A stretch of 13,399 nucleotides of DNA from GCA-003244245 sp036521655 (GTDB taxonomy: Bacteria; Actinomycetota; Actinomycetes; Mycobacteriales; Pseudonocardiaceae), in assembly GCA_036521655.1 (NCBI GenBank), contig DATDHI010000105.1, positions 1 to 13,399 of the forward strand. Direction: 5' to 3'. The notes under the pieces were generated by a model. That model was not told where the DNA came from. It ran no database searches and saw only the letters and a program-made list of their open reading frames with translations. The translations under genes and the position numbers were made by a program. Of this stretch, positions 1 through 6,194 are shown one piece after another (within the stretch, counting starts at the first letter, position 1; every line of letters starts with the position of its first letter).

Positions 1-136
1 GCTCGGCAACCGGCTCGTCGGCATCCTCCATGGCTGCCTTACAACCGGCACCCTCTATGACGAGGACATCGCCTGGGCCCACCACACCCAACAAGATCAA
101 CAAACTGCTGCTTGACAACTTAAGCCCTGGGATGTC
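1..136 (+). mobile_element. Right end of an IS110-family insertion sequence
   Basis: The transposase stop codon at 113-115 is followed by a short, less GC-rich stretch, CTTGACAACTTAAGCCCTGG around 111-130, before typical high-GC coding sequence resumes. IS110 elements usually lack clear terminal inverted repeats and have a very short right end after the transposase gene, so the exact junction cannot be fixed from this side alone. I place it near 125-140. The left end is outside the window. Confidence 0.55.
2..115 (+). CDS. IS110-family transposase, C-terminal end (partial)
   Basis: The frame beginning at base 2 is open from the window edge to a TGA at 113-115 and gives 37 residues. It starts LGNRLVGILHGCL and continues through TLYDEDIAWAHH, which is the typical C-terminus of IS110-family transposases of actinobacteria (from memory of the family). 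These enzymes are DEDD/serine recombinases that move the element with a bridge RNA. The catalytic parts lie left of the window, so nothing can be said about whether the element is intact. The neighbouring downstream gene is a truncated membrane protein on the same strand. The call rests on a short segment, but the pattern is distinctive. Confidence 0.72.
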   Translation, partial: LGNRLVGILHGCLTTGTLYDEDIAWAHHTQQDQQTAA

Positions 137-602
137 TGACCTGCCCATCCGCGACACCGAGGGCGGCGCCGGCATCAGGATCGGGCTCACCGCCACCGGG
201 CTGCTGGCCATCGCCGGGCTCACCCCGCTGGGAGTGCGCGAGGCTCGCCGCAGGCGTCGGCTTCACCTGGTCGGCACCGGCGGACCGGAAGCGGCCTCAG
301 CTGGGTGGGAGGAGCTGCTAGCTGAGTCCGAAGACCGCGGGTTGGTGTCTCCGGCTGGTGAGACGGTGCGGGCGGCGGCCCTGCGGCTAGGCCGCGAGCA
401 CGCCCTGGACCAGCCGGGACGGGACGGGCTCCAGGCTCTTGTCGGGGCGGTGGAGCGCTCCTGGTACAGCAGCACTCCCCGCACCAGCGCCGGTGATCTC
501 TCCGACGCGGTGGACGCGGTGCGCGCCAGCTTGGCCCGTTGCGCCCCGCTGACTCCAATGGCGCGCCTGCTATCCCGCTCAGTCCTGCGCCGGCGGCGCT
601 GA
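132..602 (+). pseudogene. Transglutaminase-family membrane protein (TgpA/DUF4129 type), C-terminal remnant behind the IS end
   Basis: About 155 residues remain. They begin with a single membrane helix (roughly GLTATGLLAIAGLTPLGV), followed at once by a basic stop-transfer stretch (REARRRRRLHL). A cytoplasmic helical region follows (AGWEELLAESEDRGL, then VGAVERSWYSS), and the protein ends in RSVLRRRR. This matches the tail of large actinobacterial membrane transglutaminases, usually encoded next to moxR and a DUF58 gene. The N-terminal membrane helices and the Cys-His-Asp transglutaminase domain are absent. The reading frame stays open through the IS end to the window start, but the residues before about 132 look like IS sequence read out of frame. 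The gene is probably broken by the element. Alternatively, the 5' part may lie beyond the IS. Confidence 0.6.
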
Positions 603-664
603 ATCCGGCGACGTGTCCCGTGGGCCGCGGCAAGCCGGCCACGAAGCTATCCGGCTGATGCGGA

Positions 665-1063
665 TCAGTGGTCTTCGAACCGGCGCCGGAACCGCTGCTC
701 CATCCGCTGCGCCAGCGTGCTGCGCGAGCCGTCCCCGGCAGACGGGTGACCAGCCGCTGCCCCGCCCCGGCCGTCGGCGGTCATGCCGCGGGCAAAGATC
801 GCGAGGACGGTGCCGGCGAACATCACCAGGAAGCCGAGGACACTGACCACCGGGATCCCCATCGGACGGATCGGCAGCATGACTCCGACGACCAGGAGCA
901 CCAAACCCACCGCGAACAGGGCGATCCCCTGGATTCGCCGGCGGCGGGACGGGCTGCGCATCCGGGCGCCCCGGACATTCGACGCGAATTTGGGGTCCTC
1001 TGCATACAACGCGCGCTCGATCTGGTCGAGCAGGCGCTGCTCGTGCTCGGAGAGTCCTGGCAT
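665..1063 (-). CDS. DUF3040 family membrane protein
   Basis: This 132-residue protein starts MPGLSEHEQRLLDQIERAL, the signature opening of actinobacterial DUF3040 proteins. Two adjacent hydrophobic helices follow at about residues 46-64 and 69-90. The tail is polar and basic, ending RMEQRFRRRFEDH. The function is unknown; the family are small membrane proteins. I chose the ATG at 1063 rather than longer options because the family signature begins exactly there and a GGAGGAGGAG ribosome binding site lies just upstream (1066-1075). The gene converges on the transglutaminase remnant with 62 bases between them. It lies downstream of dinB on the same strand with a gap of 139 bases, probably as its own unit. 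Confidence 0.85.
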   Translation of the reverse strand: MPGLSEHEQRLLDQIERALYAEDPKFASNVRGARMRSPSRRRRIQGIALFAVGLVLLVVGVMLPIRPMGIPVVSVLGFLVMFAGTVLAIFARGMTADGRGGAAAGHPSAGDGSRSTLAQRMEQRFRRRFEDH

Positions 1064-1202
1064 CGCTCCTCCTCCGGCACCCTGGCTTCGATGGCGGGCT
1101 AAATGGCGGTTAGTCCCGACGGTAGTACCTGGGGCAGCCACGCGCCTAGTGTGGGCTCCTCTCGTCGAGGATACGGCCATGGGGCGGTGTCGACTACCCG
1201 TA

Positions 1203-2483
1203 CTACGCACCGGTTTCACCGGGCCGCTCCGGCTCGCCGGGACGGTGCCGGCAGGCGGTGTCCAGCAGGGTTGCCGGTCGCACCGCGGCGCTGCCGAACC
1301 GGGACCGCGCAGCGTCCGCGGCACGCTCGGCATCCGGCCAGTTCGCGTGACCACCATCCAGGGTGAGCTGCCCGGCCGCGGCACCCCGGACCAGTTGTTC
1401 CACCCGCACCCCGAGCAGCCGGACCGTCGCCCCCGGCGGCAGGTGAGCGTCCAGCAGGCCTGCCACCACCCCGAATACTTCCTGCGCGGAGTCGGTCGGG
1501 CCGGCCAAGGTCCGGGAGCGGGTGACGGTGGTGAAGTCGGGGTAGCGAACTTTCAGCGCGACGGTGCGCCCGCTCAGGCCGCGGCCGCGCAACCCGGCCG
1601 TGGCGCGCTCGACCAGCCGCAGCAGCTCCCGGCGCAGCAGCGCCCGGTCGGCCAGGTCGTGGGAGAAGGTCTCCTCCGCTCCCACGGACTTCTCCGGCAC
1701 ATCGGGTATCACCCGCCGCTCGTCCTTGCCGTTGGCGAGTTCGTGCAGGTGCTGGGCGGAAGCGACGCCCACGGCGCGCCGCAGTGCCGGCAGCGGCACG
1801 GTCGCGACGTCTGCCACGGTGGCACACCCCAGCCGGTGTAGCGACTCGGCGGTGCGCTGCCCCACCCCCCACAACGCGGACACCGGCAATGGGTGCAAGA
1901 ACTCCAGCACACCGCCGGCAGGCACGACGAGCAACCCGTCCGGTTTGGACAGTCCGGAGGCGAGCTTGGCGAGGAACTTGCTCGGAGCCACCCCGACCGA
2001 GCAAGTCACCCGATGCGCGTCATAGACCTGACCGCGGATCCACTCCCCGATCCCGGCCGGACTCATCCCCAGCCTGCGCACCGACCCGCCGACGTCGAGG
2101 AATGCCTCGTCCAGGCTGAGCGGCTCGACCAGCGGGGTAATCTCGCGGAACAGCGCCATTACCCCGCGCGAGACCTCCGCATACCGTGGGAAGTGCGGCG
2201 GCACGAACTCCGCCAGCGGGCACAACCGGCGGGCCCGGGCCACCGGCATTGCCGAGCGGACCCCGAAAGCTCGTGCCTCGTAGGTCGCCGACAGCACCAC
2301 ACCACGCTCCCCGGCCGGGTTGCTGCCGCCCGCCACCACCACGGGCAGCCCGGCCAGCTCAGGGCGCTCGCGAACCTCGACTGAGGCAAAGAAGGCGTCC
2401 ATGTCGACGTGCAGCACAGGGCAGCCGCTGTCATCTGCACGCCTCACCACCGTGTGTCGTGGCAGGTCCGCACTGCGCCCCAC
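1203..2483 (-). CDS. dinB: DNA polymerase IV (Y-family translesion polymerase)
   Basis: This 426-residue protein copies past damaged template bases. The catalytic acids are visible in HVDMDAFFASVE (D27 and D29, with F32 as the likely steric gate) and in SLDEAFLD (D125, E126). The helix-hairpin-helix segment (ALWGVGQRTAESLHRLG, about 204-219) and the little-finger domain (about 265-360) follow. Near the end, QLTLD (372-376) fits the beta-clamp binding motif. Length is slightly above the usual 350-420, with a C-terminal tail rich in Ala and Arg. The GTG start at 2483 has a GGAGG site 5 bases upstream (2489-2493). A perfect LexA box lies 18 bases further upstream, so the gene is probably SOS-induced. 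Confidence 0.95.
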   Translation of the reverse strand: MGRSADLPRHTVVRRADDSGCPVLHVDMDAFFASVEVRERPELAGLPVVVAGGSNPAGERGVVLSATYEARAFGVRSAMPVARARRLCPLAEFVPPHFPRYAEVSRGVMALFREITPLVEPLSLDEAFLDVGGSVRRLGMSPAGIGEWIRGQVYDAHRVTCSVGVAPSKFLAKLASGLSKPDGLLVVPAGGVLEFLHPLPVSALWGVGQRTAESLHRLGCATVADVATVPLPALRRAVGVASAQHLHELANGKDERRVIPDVPEKSVGAEETFSHDLADRALLRRELLRLVERATAGLRGRGLSGRTVALKVRYPDFTTVTRSRTLAGPTDSAQEVFGVVAGLLDAHLPPGATVRLLGVRVEQLVRGAAAGQLTLDGGHANWPDAERAADAARSRFGSAAVRPATLLDTACRHRPGEPERPGETGA

Positions 2484-2501
2484 GGCACCCTCCGTCAGCT
2501 C

Positions 2502-2517
2502 TCGAACCCCTGTTCGA
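2502..2517 (-). promoter_or_regulatory. LexA-binding SOS box upstream of dinB
   Basis: The sequence TCGAAC-CCCT-GTTCGA is a perfect 6+6 inverted repeat with a 4-base spacer. It is the consensus LexA box of mycobacteria and other Gram-positives (core CGAAC-N4-GTTCG). It lies 18 bases before the dinB GTG. A TAGCAT hexamer at 2531-2526 on the minus strand fits the actinobacterial -10 pattern TANNNT and would place the box over the transcription start, a good position for repression. No convincing -35 was seen. Confidence 0.85.
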
Positions 2518-2536
2518 ATCCAGCCATGCTAGCCGC

Positions 2537-3274
2537 TCACGCTGGCCGCCGGGCCAGAGCGTGCAGCCGGCTGGCGATGTCGCGCAGCGGCGCCCGCCCA
2601 GCCGCAGACAGCTCCAGTTCGGCGAGCTGGTCGGCAGCCCCGGGATGACCCTCCAGCACACCGCCGGGCACCAGATCCGTGAGCACACCGTCACCCTGAA
2701 TCAGCTCCACGCTCAGCCCGCTGGCCTCCACTAGCTGGATCAGGCCAGCAGTGTCGAAGCGGCGCAGCACCGGGTCGGCCGCACCGAACCGGCCGTCCGG
2801 GTCGTCGAGCACCAGGCGGGCGTCAGCCAGCCGCCCGGCCAACGCACGGACCAGCACCGCCGCGTACCGGTTGGCCACCAGGACGGATATCGCACCACCG
2901 GCAGCGGTGGCGTCGGCCAGCGCCCGCATCGCTGCCGCATCGTCCTCGACCACCTCCAGCACGCCGTGCCCGAGTACCAGATCGGCACTGGCCGCGCCGA
3001 CGGCGTCGGCCAGCGAGTCCGCGTCCCCCTGCACCGGAGTCACCAACTGCTGGACTCCGGCGTCGGCAGCCCGACGCTGCAGCGTGGCCAGCGCATTAGG
3101 ACTGGGGTCAACGACAGTCACTGCACAGCCGGATCCGGCCAGCGGCACCGCCCAGACGCCGCTGCCACCACCCACGTCCAGCACCCGGGGAGTGGTGCCC
3201 AGCCGCCGGCGAGCAGCCGCAACCTCGGCCTCCAGCGCTCGGTGCACCGCAGAGGCTCGCATGCGCTGCACCAT
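2537..3274 (-). CDS. Class I SAM-dependent methyltransferase
   Basis: This 245-residue protein has the Rossmann-fold motif I VLDVGGGSGVWAVPLA at residues 31-46. Motif II follows as VTVVDPSPNAL (about 53-63), then VQGDADSL (81-88) and DLVLGHGVLEVVED (98-111). The later part, with FDTAGLIQLVEASGL and a DLVPGG segment, resembles the layout of CmoM/SmtA tRNA methyltransferases, but the substrate cannot be assigned. The start at 3274 is an ATG 30 codons before motif I; the frame is open further upstream, into the parA gene on the other strand, where the codons no longer look like protein. The ribosome binding site is weak. The gene is divergent from parA with 73 bases between them, and its stop lies about 20 bases above the LexA box of dinB. 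Confidence 0.85.
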   Translation of the reverse strand: MVQRMRASAVHRALEAEVAAARRRLGTTPRVLDVGGGSGVWAVPLAGSGCAVTVVDPSPNALATLQRRAADAGVQQLVTPVQGDADSLADAVGAASADLVLGHGVLEVVEDDAAAMRALADATAAGGAISVLVANRYAAVLVRALAGRLADARLVLDDPDGRFGAADPVLRRFDTAGLIQLVEASGLSVELIQGDGVLTDLVPGGVLEGHPGAADQLAELELSAAGRAPLRDIASRLHALARRPA

Positions 3275-3335
3275 AGAGGGATCCAGGTGACCCGGTTGCC
3301 GCGGGACGCGCGCTGGCCGGCGAAGCGGGGCACCA

Positions 3336-3341
3336 TAAGCT
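3336..3341 (+). promoter_or_regulatory. Probable -10 element of parA, leaderless transcript
   Basis: TAAGCT fits the actinobacterial -10 pattern TANNNT. It ends 7 bases before the GTG at 3348, which puts the likely transcription start on the start codon itself. No Shine-Dalgarno sequence precedes this GTG, consistent with a leaderless mRNA. A 10-base palindrome, GCACCGGTGC (3342-3351), spans the start. No good -35 was seen. Confidence 0.45.
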
Positions 3342-3347
3342 GCACCG

Positions 3348-4178
3348 GTGCGAGTCGTGGCGGTGCTCAGCCTTAAGGGTGGGGTGGGCAAGACCTCGGT
3401 GGTGCTTGGGCTCGCCGGGGCAGCCCTGCAGCGCAGGATCCGGACTCTGATCGTGGACCTCGATCCGCAGGGAAACTGCACTGCGACCCTGGAACCCGGC
3501 GAGACGCGCTCGACGCTGGCCGACGTGCTGGCCGATCCGGTGCGCTCGGTGCTGAAGGCTTCGATCGCGCCCAGCGCCTGGGGCGAAGGTCTGGACGTGC
3601 TGGTCGGCGCTGAGGAGGCCGAGGTGCATAATCGGCCGGCTCCCAACGTCCGGCAGCTCAGGGGTCTGGACCACGCGCTGTCCACTCTGGACACGGCAGC
3701 CGGGCCGGACGATGTGCCGTACCGGCTGGTGCTGCTGGACTGCCCGCCCTCGATGGGTCAGCTCACCCGCTCAGCGCTGGTGGCGGCCGACCGCGCGCTA
3801 CTGGTCACCGAACCAACGATCTACGCGGTCTCCGGCGTGCAGCGCGCCTTCGAGGCTGTGCAGCAGGAACGCCGGTATAACCCTGCGCTGCAACCGCTCG
3901 GCGTGGTGATCAACCGGGTCCGGGCGCGCTCCAGTGAGCACTCCTTCCGGATCAATGAGCTCCGGGAGATCTTCGGACCGCTCGTGCTGCCGACCGTGCT
4001 GCCCGATCGCTCAGCGGTGCAGCAGGCGCAGGGAGCCGGCCTGCCGATCCAGCGCTGGGGCACGCCTGGCGCGAGAGAGATCGCGATGAACTTCGATGCG
4101 CTGCTGGCCAGGATGCTGCGCAACACCAAGATCAGACGCCGTCCGGACGCCGCTACGACTCACGAGGTCGGTGCCTGA
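3348..4178 (+). CDS. ParA-family ATPase without a ParB partner
   Basis: This 276-residue P-loop ATPase has the deviant Walker A KGGVGKT (K10 to T16) with the signature lysine K10. Walker A' is IVDLDPQGN (D37, D39), and Walker B is VLLDCPPS (D131). ParA proteins form ATP-dependent dimers on DNA and position chromosomes, plasmids or protein assemblies. No parB gene follows: pspA comes next, convergent, 55 bases away. This is therefore an orphan ParA, probably positioning a protein cargo or acting in envelope or cell-division organisation; the cargo is unknown. The GTG start directly precedes the beta strand of the P-loop (MRVVAVLSLKGG), so a longer protein is unlikely. The chromosomal parA normally lies with parB near the origin, which argues against that identity. 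Confidence 0.88.
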   Translation: MRVVAVLSLKGGVGKTSVVLGLAGAALQRRIRTLIVDLDPQGNCTATLEPGETRSTLADVLADPVRSVLKASIAPSAWGEGLDVLVGAEEAEVHNRPAPNVRQLRGLDHALSTLDTAAGPDDVPYRLVLLDCPPSMGQLTRSALVAADRALLVTEPTIYAVSGVQRAFEAVQQERRYNPALQPLGVVINRVRARSSEHSFRINELREIFGPLVLPTVLPDRSAVQQAQGAGLPIQRWGTPGAREIAMNFDALLARMLRNTKIRRRPDAATTHEVGA

Positions 4179-4233
4179 CCAGCAGTTTGCCTGGGCCGGA
4201 GGCTGGCGCCGGGCCGGGAGGTTGGCGCTGGAG

Positions 4234-5073
4234 TCAGGCCTGACCCGGCTGCGGCTGGCTCTGCGGGGGTTGGCTCTGCGGGGGCTGGGCAGGCTGCGGT
4301 GCGGCGGGCTGGGATGCAGGTTCACCGGCGGTGACCTCGCCCGCCACCGGGGTCCCACGTATCGAGGCGCGGATCTGCTCCAGCCGGGTGCGGCCCGCCA
4401 GATCCACCGTTGCCTGCTGCACCTCGAGCATGCGCCCCTGCACGGAGTTCTTGGCCAGCTCGGCTGACCCGACGGCGTTGGCGTACCGGCGCTCGATCTT
4501 GTCCCGGACCTCGTCGAGCGAAGGGGTGTTGCCCGGCGCGGCCAGCTCACTCATCGACCGCAGCGAGGCCGAGACCTGCTCCTGCATCTTCGCCTGCTCC
4601 AGCTGGGTGAGCAGCTTGGTCCGCTCCGCGATCTTGCCCTGCAGCACCATCGCGTTGCGCTCGACCGCCTGCTTGGCCTGGCCCGCAGCCTGCAGGGACT
4701 GGTCGTGCAGCGTCTTGAGATCCTCGACGGACTGCTCCGCGGTGACCAGCTGGGTGGCGAAGGACTCCGCCGCCTGCTCGTACTGGCGGGCCTTGTCCTC
4801 ATCACCCTTGCCCCGCGACTCGTCGGCGAGCAGCAAGGCCTGGCGAGCGGAGGACTGCAATTTCTCGATCTCACCGAGCTGCCGGTTGAGCCTCATCTCC
4901 AGCTGGCGCTGGTTGCCGATGACGGCGGCGGCCTGCTGGGACAGCGCCTGGTGCTGCCGCTGCGCGTCCTCGATGGCCTGCTGGATCTGCACCTTGGGAT
5001 CGGCATGCTCGTCGATCTTGGCCGAGAACGAAGCCATCAGGTAGTTCCAGAACTTCGCGAACGGGTTGGCCAT
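4234..5073 (-). CDS. pspA: Phage-shock protein A (PspA/IM30) homologue
   Basis: This 279-residue peripheral membrane protein supports membrane integrity under stress. It opens MANPFAKFWNYLMASFSAKI, the amphipathic membrane-binding helix, followed by DPKVQIQQAIEDAQ, a hallmark of PspA (35-kDa antigen) in mycobacteria. Residues about 25-215 are almost entirely coiled coil, rich in Gln, Glu and Ala. The tail from about 250 is a Pro/Gln/Ser repeat (PPQSQPPQSQP) not found in most PspA. The start has a GGAGGAG site directly against the ATG, an unusually short spacing. It follows clgR on the same strand after 123 bases that hold a hairpin and a possible promoter. The membrane partner genes pspM and pspN of mycobacteria are not downstream. 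Confidence 0.93.
   Translation of the reverse strand: MANPFAKFWNYLMASFSAKIDEHADPKVQIQQAIEDAQRQHQALSQQAAAVIGNQRQLEMRLNRQLGEIEKLQSSARQALLLADESRGKGDEDKARQYEQAAESFATQLVTAEQSVEDLKTLHDQSLQAAGQAKQAVERNAMVLQGKIAERTKLLTQLEQAKMQEQVSASLRSMSELAAPGNTPSLDEVRDKIERRYANAVGSAELAKNSVQGRMLEVQQATVDLAGRTRLEQIRASIRGTPVAGEVTAGEPASQPAAPQPAQPPQSQPPQSQPQPGQA
4253..4282. repeat. 15-bp tandem repeat inside the pspA tail
   Basis: Two copies of a 15-base unit (GGCTGGCTCTGCGGG and GGTTGGCTCTGCGGG, one mismatch) stand in tandem, with a partial third copy after 4282. On the minus strand they encode the Pro-Gln-Ser repeats of the PspA C-terminus. Being a multiple of three, the repeat can expand or contract without a frameshift. 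Confidence 0.8.
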
Positions 5074-5143
5074 CTCCTCCGCTGCCTCCTCATGAGCCGC
5101 GTGCTCACTCCATGGTGTCAGGTGCGGAGCAGCGCTTCCACTG

Positions 5144-5171
5144 ACCCTAGGGATAACTCGGGGTTGCCCCG
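5144..5171 (-). promoter_or_regulatory. Possible pspA promoter and hairpin between clgR and pspA
   Basis: The 123 bases between clgR and pspA hold no gene. On the minus strand a short hairpin (CGGGG-CAA-CCCCG, 5171-5159) is followed by TAGGGT at 5149-5144, which fits the -10 pattern TANNNT. Together they suggest an internal promoter, or an attenuating hairpin that lets pspA be expressed at a level different from clgR. No clear -35 or ClgR operator was recognised. Confidence 0.3.
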
Positions 5172-5196
5172 GACAGGCTGGAAAGTCAGGTACTCC

Positions 5197-5478
5197 TCAG
5201 GCCGCCACCAGCTCGGCGGGGAGCGTGTCGGGCACCTCGGGCAGGTACACCGGATCGAGATCGCCTGCCACCCGCCGCAAGAGCTCGTCCAGCGGCAGTT
5301 CAAGCGCATCACAGATCGAGGCGAGGAGCTCACTGGACGCCTCCTTGCGGCCACGCTCCACTTCGGAGAGATATCCCAAACTCACCCGGGCCGCCCTGGA
5401 CACCTCCCGCAGCGTGCGGTGCTGCGAGGTCCGGGTACGGCGCAGCCGCTCGCCGATGGCCTCCCGCAGCAGCGTCAT
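5197..5478 (-). CDS. clgR: ClgR-type HTH transcriptional regulator
   Basis: This 93-residue XRE-type DNA-binding protein contains TLREVSRAARVSLGYLSEVE (about 22-41), which matches the helix-turn-helix of ClgR, the activator of clpP1P2/clpC and pspA in actinobacteria. A dimer-forming helix with SSELLASICDALELPLDELL follows. It ends ELVAA: a C-terminal Ala-Ala is the ClpP-dependent degradation tag described for Streptomyces ClgR, so the protein may be unstable and its level controlled by ClpP. It is shorter than the 112-residue M. tuberculosis protein. The start has AGGAGG at 5486-5491 with a 7-base spacer. pgsA lies upstream and pspA downstream, the same neighbours as in mycobacteria. Its promoter may be TAGGCT at 5529-5524, but the -35 is weak. 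Confidence 0.9.
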   Translation of the reverse strand: MTLLREAIGERLRRTRTSQHRTLREVSRAARVSLGYLSEVERGRKEASSELLASICDALELPLDELLRRVAGDLDPVYLPEVPDTLPAELVAA

Positions 5479-5603
5479 CGCGTTCCCTCCTGGGTCTGTG
5501 GCCCCATCTCGGTCAGGTGGCCGAGCCTACGCCACCGGCCCGCTGGTCCCCACGGTACTCAGCGTGGCACGCGCTGGCCTCCTATGTCCGGATTCCGGCG
5601 CGG

Positions 5604-6194
5604 TTAGGGCAACACGACCGCGCGGCCGGTGGCACGCAGCCGCAGAGCGCGCATGACATAGTCGACGCCAGTGACGACGGTGAGCACCACCGCGATACCC
5701 ATCACCACCCACCGCAGCGGCTGGGCCGCCAGCGGCAGCGGCAGCACGTAGAGCCCAATCGCGACGGCCTGGGCGAAAGCCTTGACCTTCCCGCCACGGC
5801 TGGCTGGGATCACCCCGTGCCGCAGAACCCAGAAGCGCAGCGCGGTGACACCGACCTCGCGGACGGCGATCAGCAGAGTGATCCACCAGGCCAGCACACC
5901 GAGCAGGCTCAGCCCCACCAGAGCTGCCCCGGTGAGCGCCTTGTCGGCGATCGGGTCGGCTATTTTCCCGAAGTTCGTGACCTGCCCGCGGCGCCGGGCC
6001 AGGTCACCGTCGAGCCGATCAGTGATGGAGGCGACGCCGAAAATCACCGCCGCGGTCACCCGCCACGCCGGATCGGTGCCGCCCTGGGCGAACAGGGCGA
6101 GCAGGAACACCGGCACGAGCGCCATCCGGGACATGGTCAGCAGGTTGGCCGGGTTCCACAGCGGAACCCGGCCGTCCGGCTGCGGCGGGGTCAC
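5604..6194 (-). CDS. pgsA: CDP-diacylglycerol--glycerol-3-phosphate 3-phosphatidyltransferase
   Basis: This 196-residue membrane enzyme belongs to the CDP-alcohol phosphatidyltransferase family. It probably makes phosphatidylglycerol phosphate from CDP-diacylglycerol and glycerol 3-phosphate, the step towards phosphatidylglycerol and cardiolipin. The full family signature D-x2-D-G-x2-A-R-x8-G-x3-D-x3-D is present: D59, D62, G63, A66, R67, G76, D80, D84. NPANLLTMSRMALVP near the N-terminus and about five to six hydrophobic helices fit PgsA. The start is a GTG that overlaps the rimO stop by 4 bases (GTGA, 6191-6194), so translation is probably coupled to rimO. Mycobacteria keep pgsA3 at the same place. 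Related enzymes of the family with other alcohol substrates cannot be excluded. Confidence 0.92.
   Translation of the reverse strand: MTPPQPDGRVPLWNPANLLTMSRMALVPVFLLALFAQGGTDPAWRVTAAVIFGVASITDRLDGDLARRRGQVTNFGKIADPIADKALTGAALVGLSLLGVLAWWITLLIAVREVGVTALRFWVLRHGVIPASRGGKVKAFAQAVAIGLYVLPLPLAAQPLRWVVMGIAVVLTVVTGVDYVMRALRLRATGRAVVLP

Noticed and set aside
30..131. Coding use of the frame upstream of the transglutaminase remnant, starting at the ATG at 30
   Set aside because: The other frame here encodes a recognisable IS110 transposase tail, so this part is IS sequence read out of frame.
783..1841. Plus-strand ORF spanning the DUF3040 gene and the 3' half of dinB
   Set aside because: It crosses two real genes and the gap between them, with no domain pattern.
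2511..2522. GTTCGAATCC resembles the T-loop of a tRNA
   Set aside because: No acceptor, D or anticodon arm can be built around it. The sequence is explained by the LexA box.
3275..3694. N-terminal extension of the methyltransferase frame into parA
   Set aside because: The extension overlaps the P-loop coding part of parA on the other strand, and its residues look random (Ser/Thr/Arg rich).
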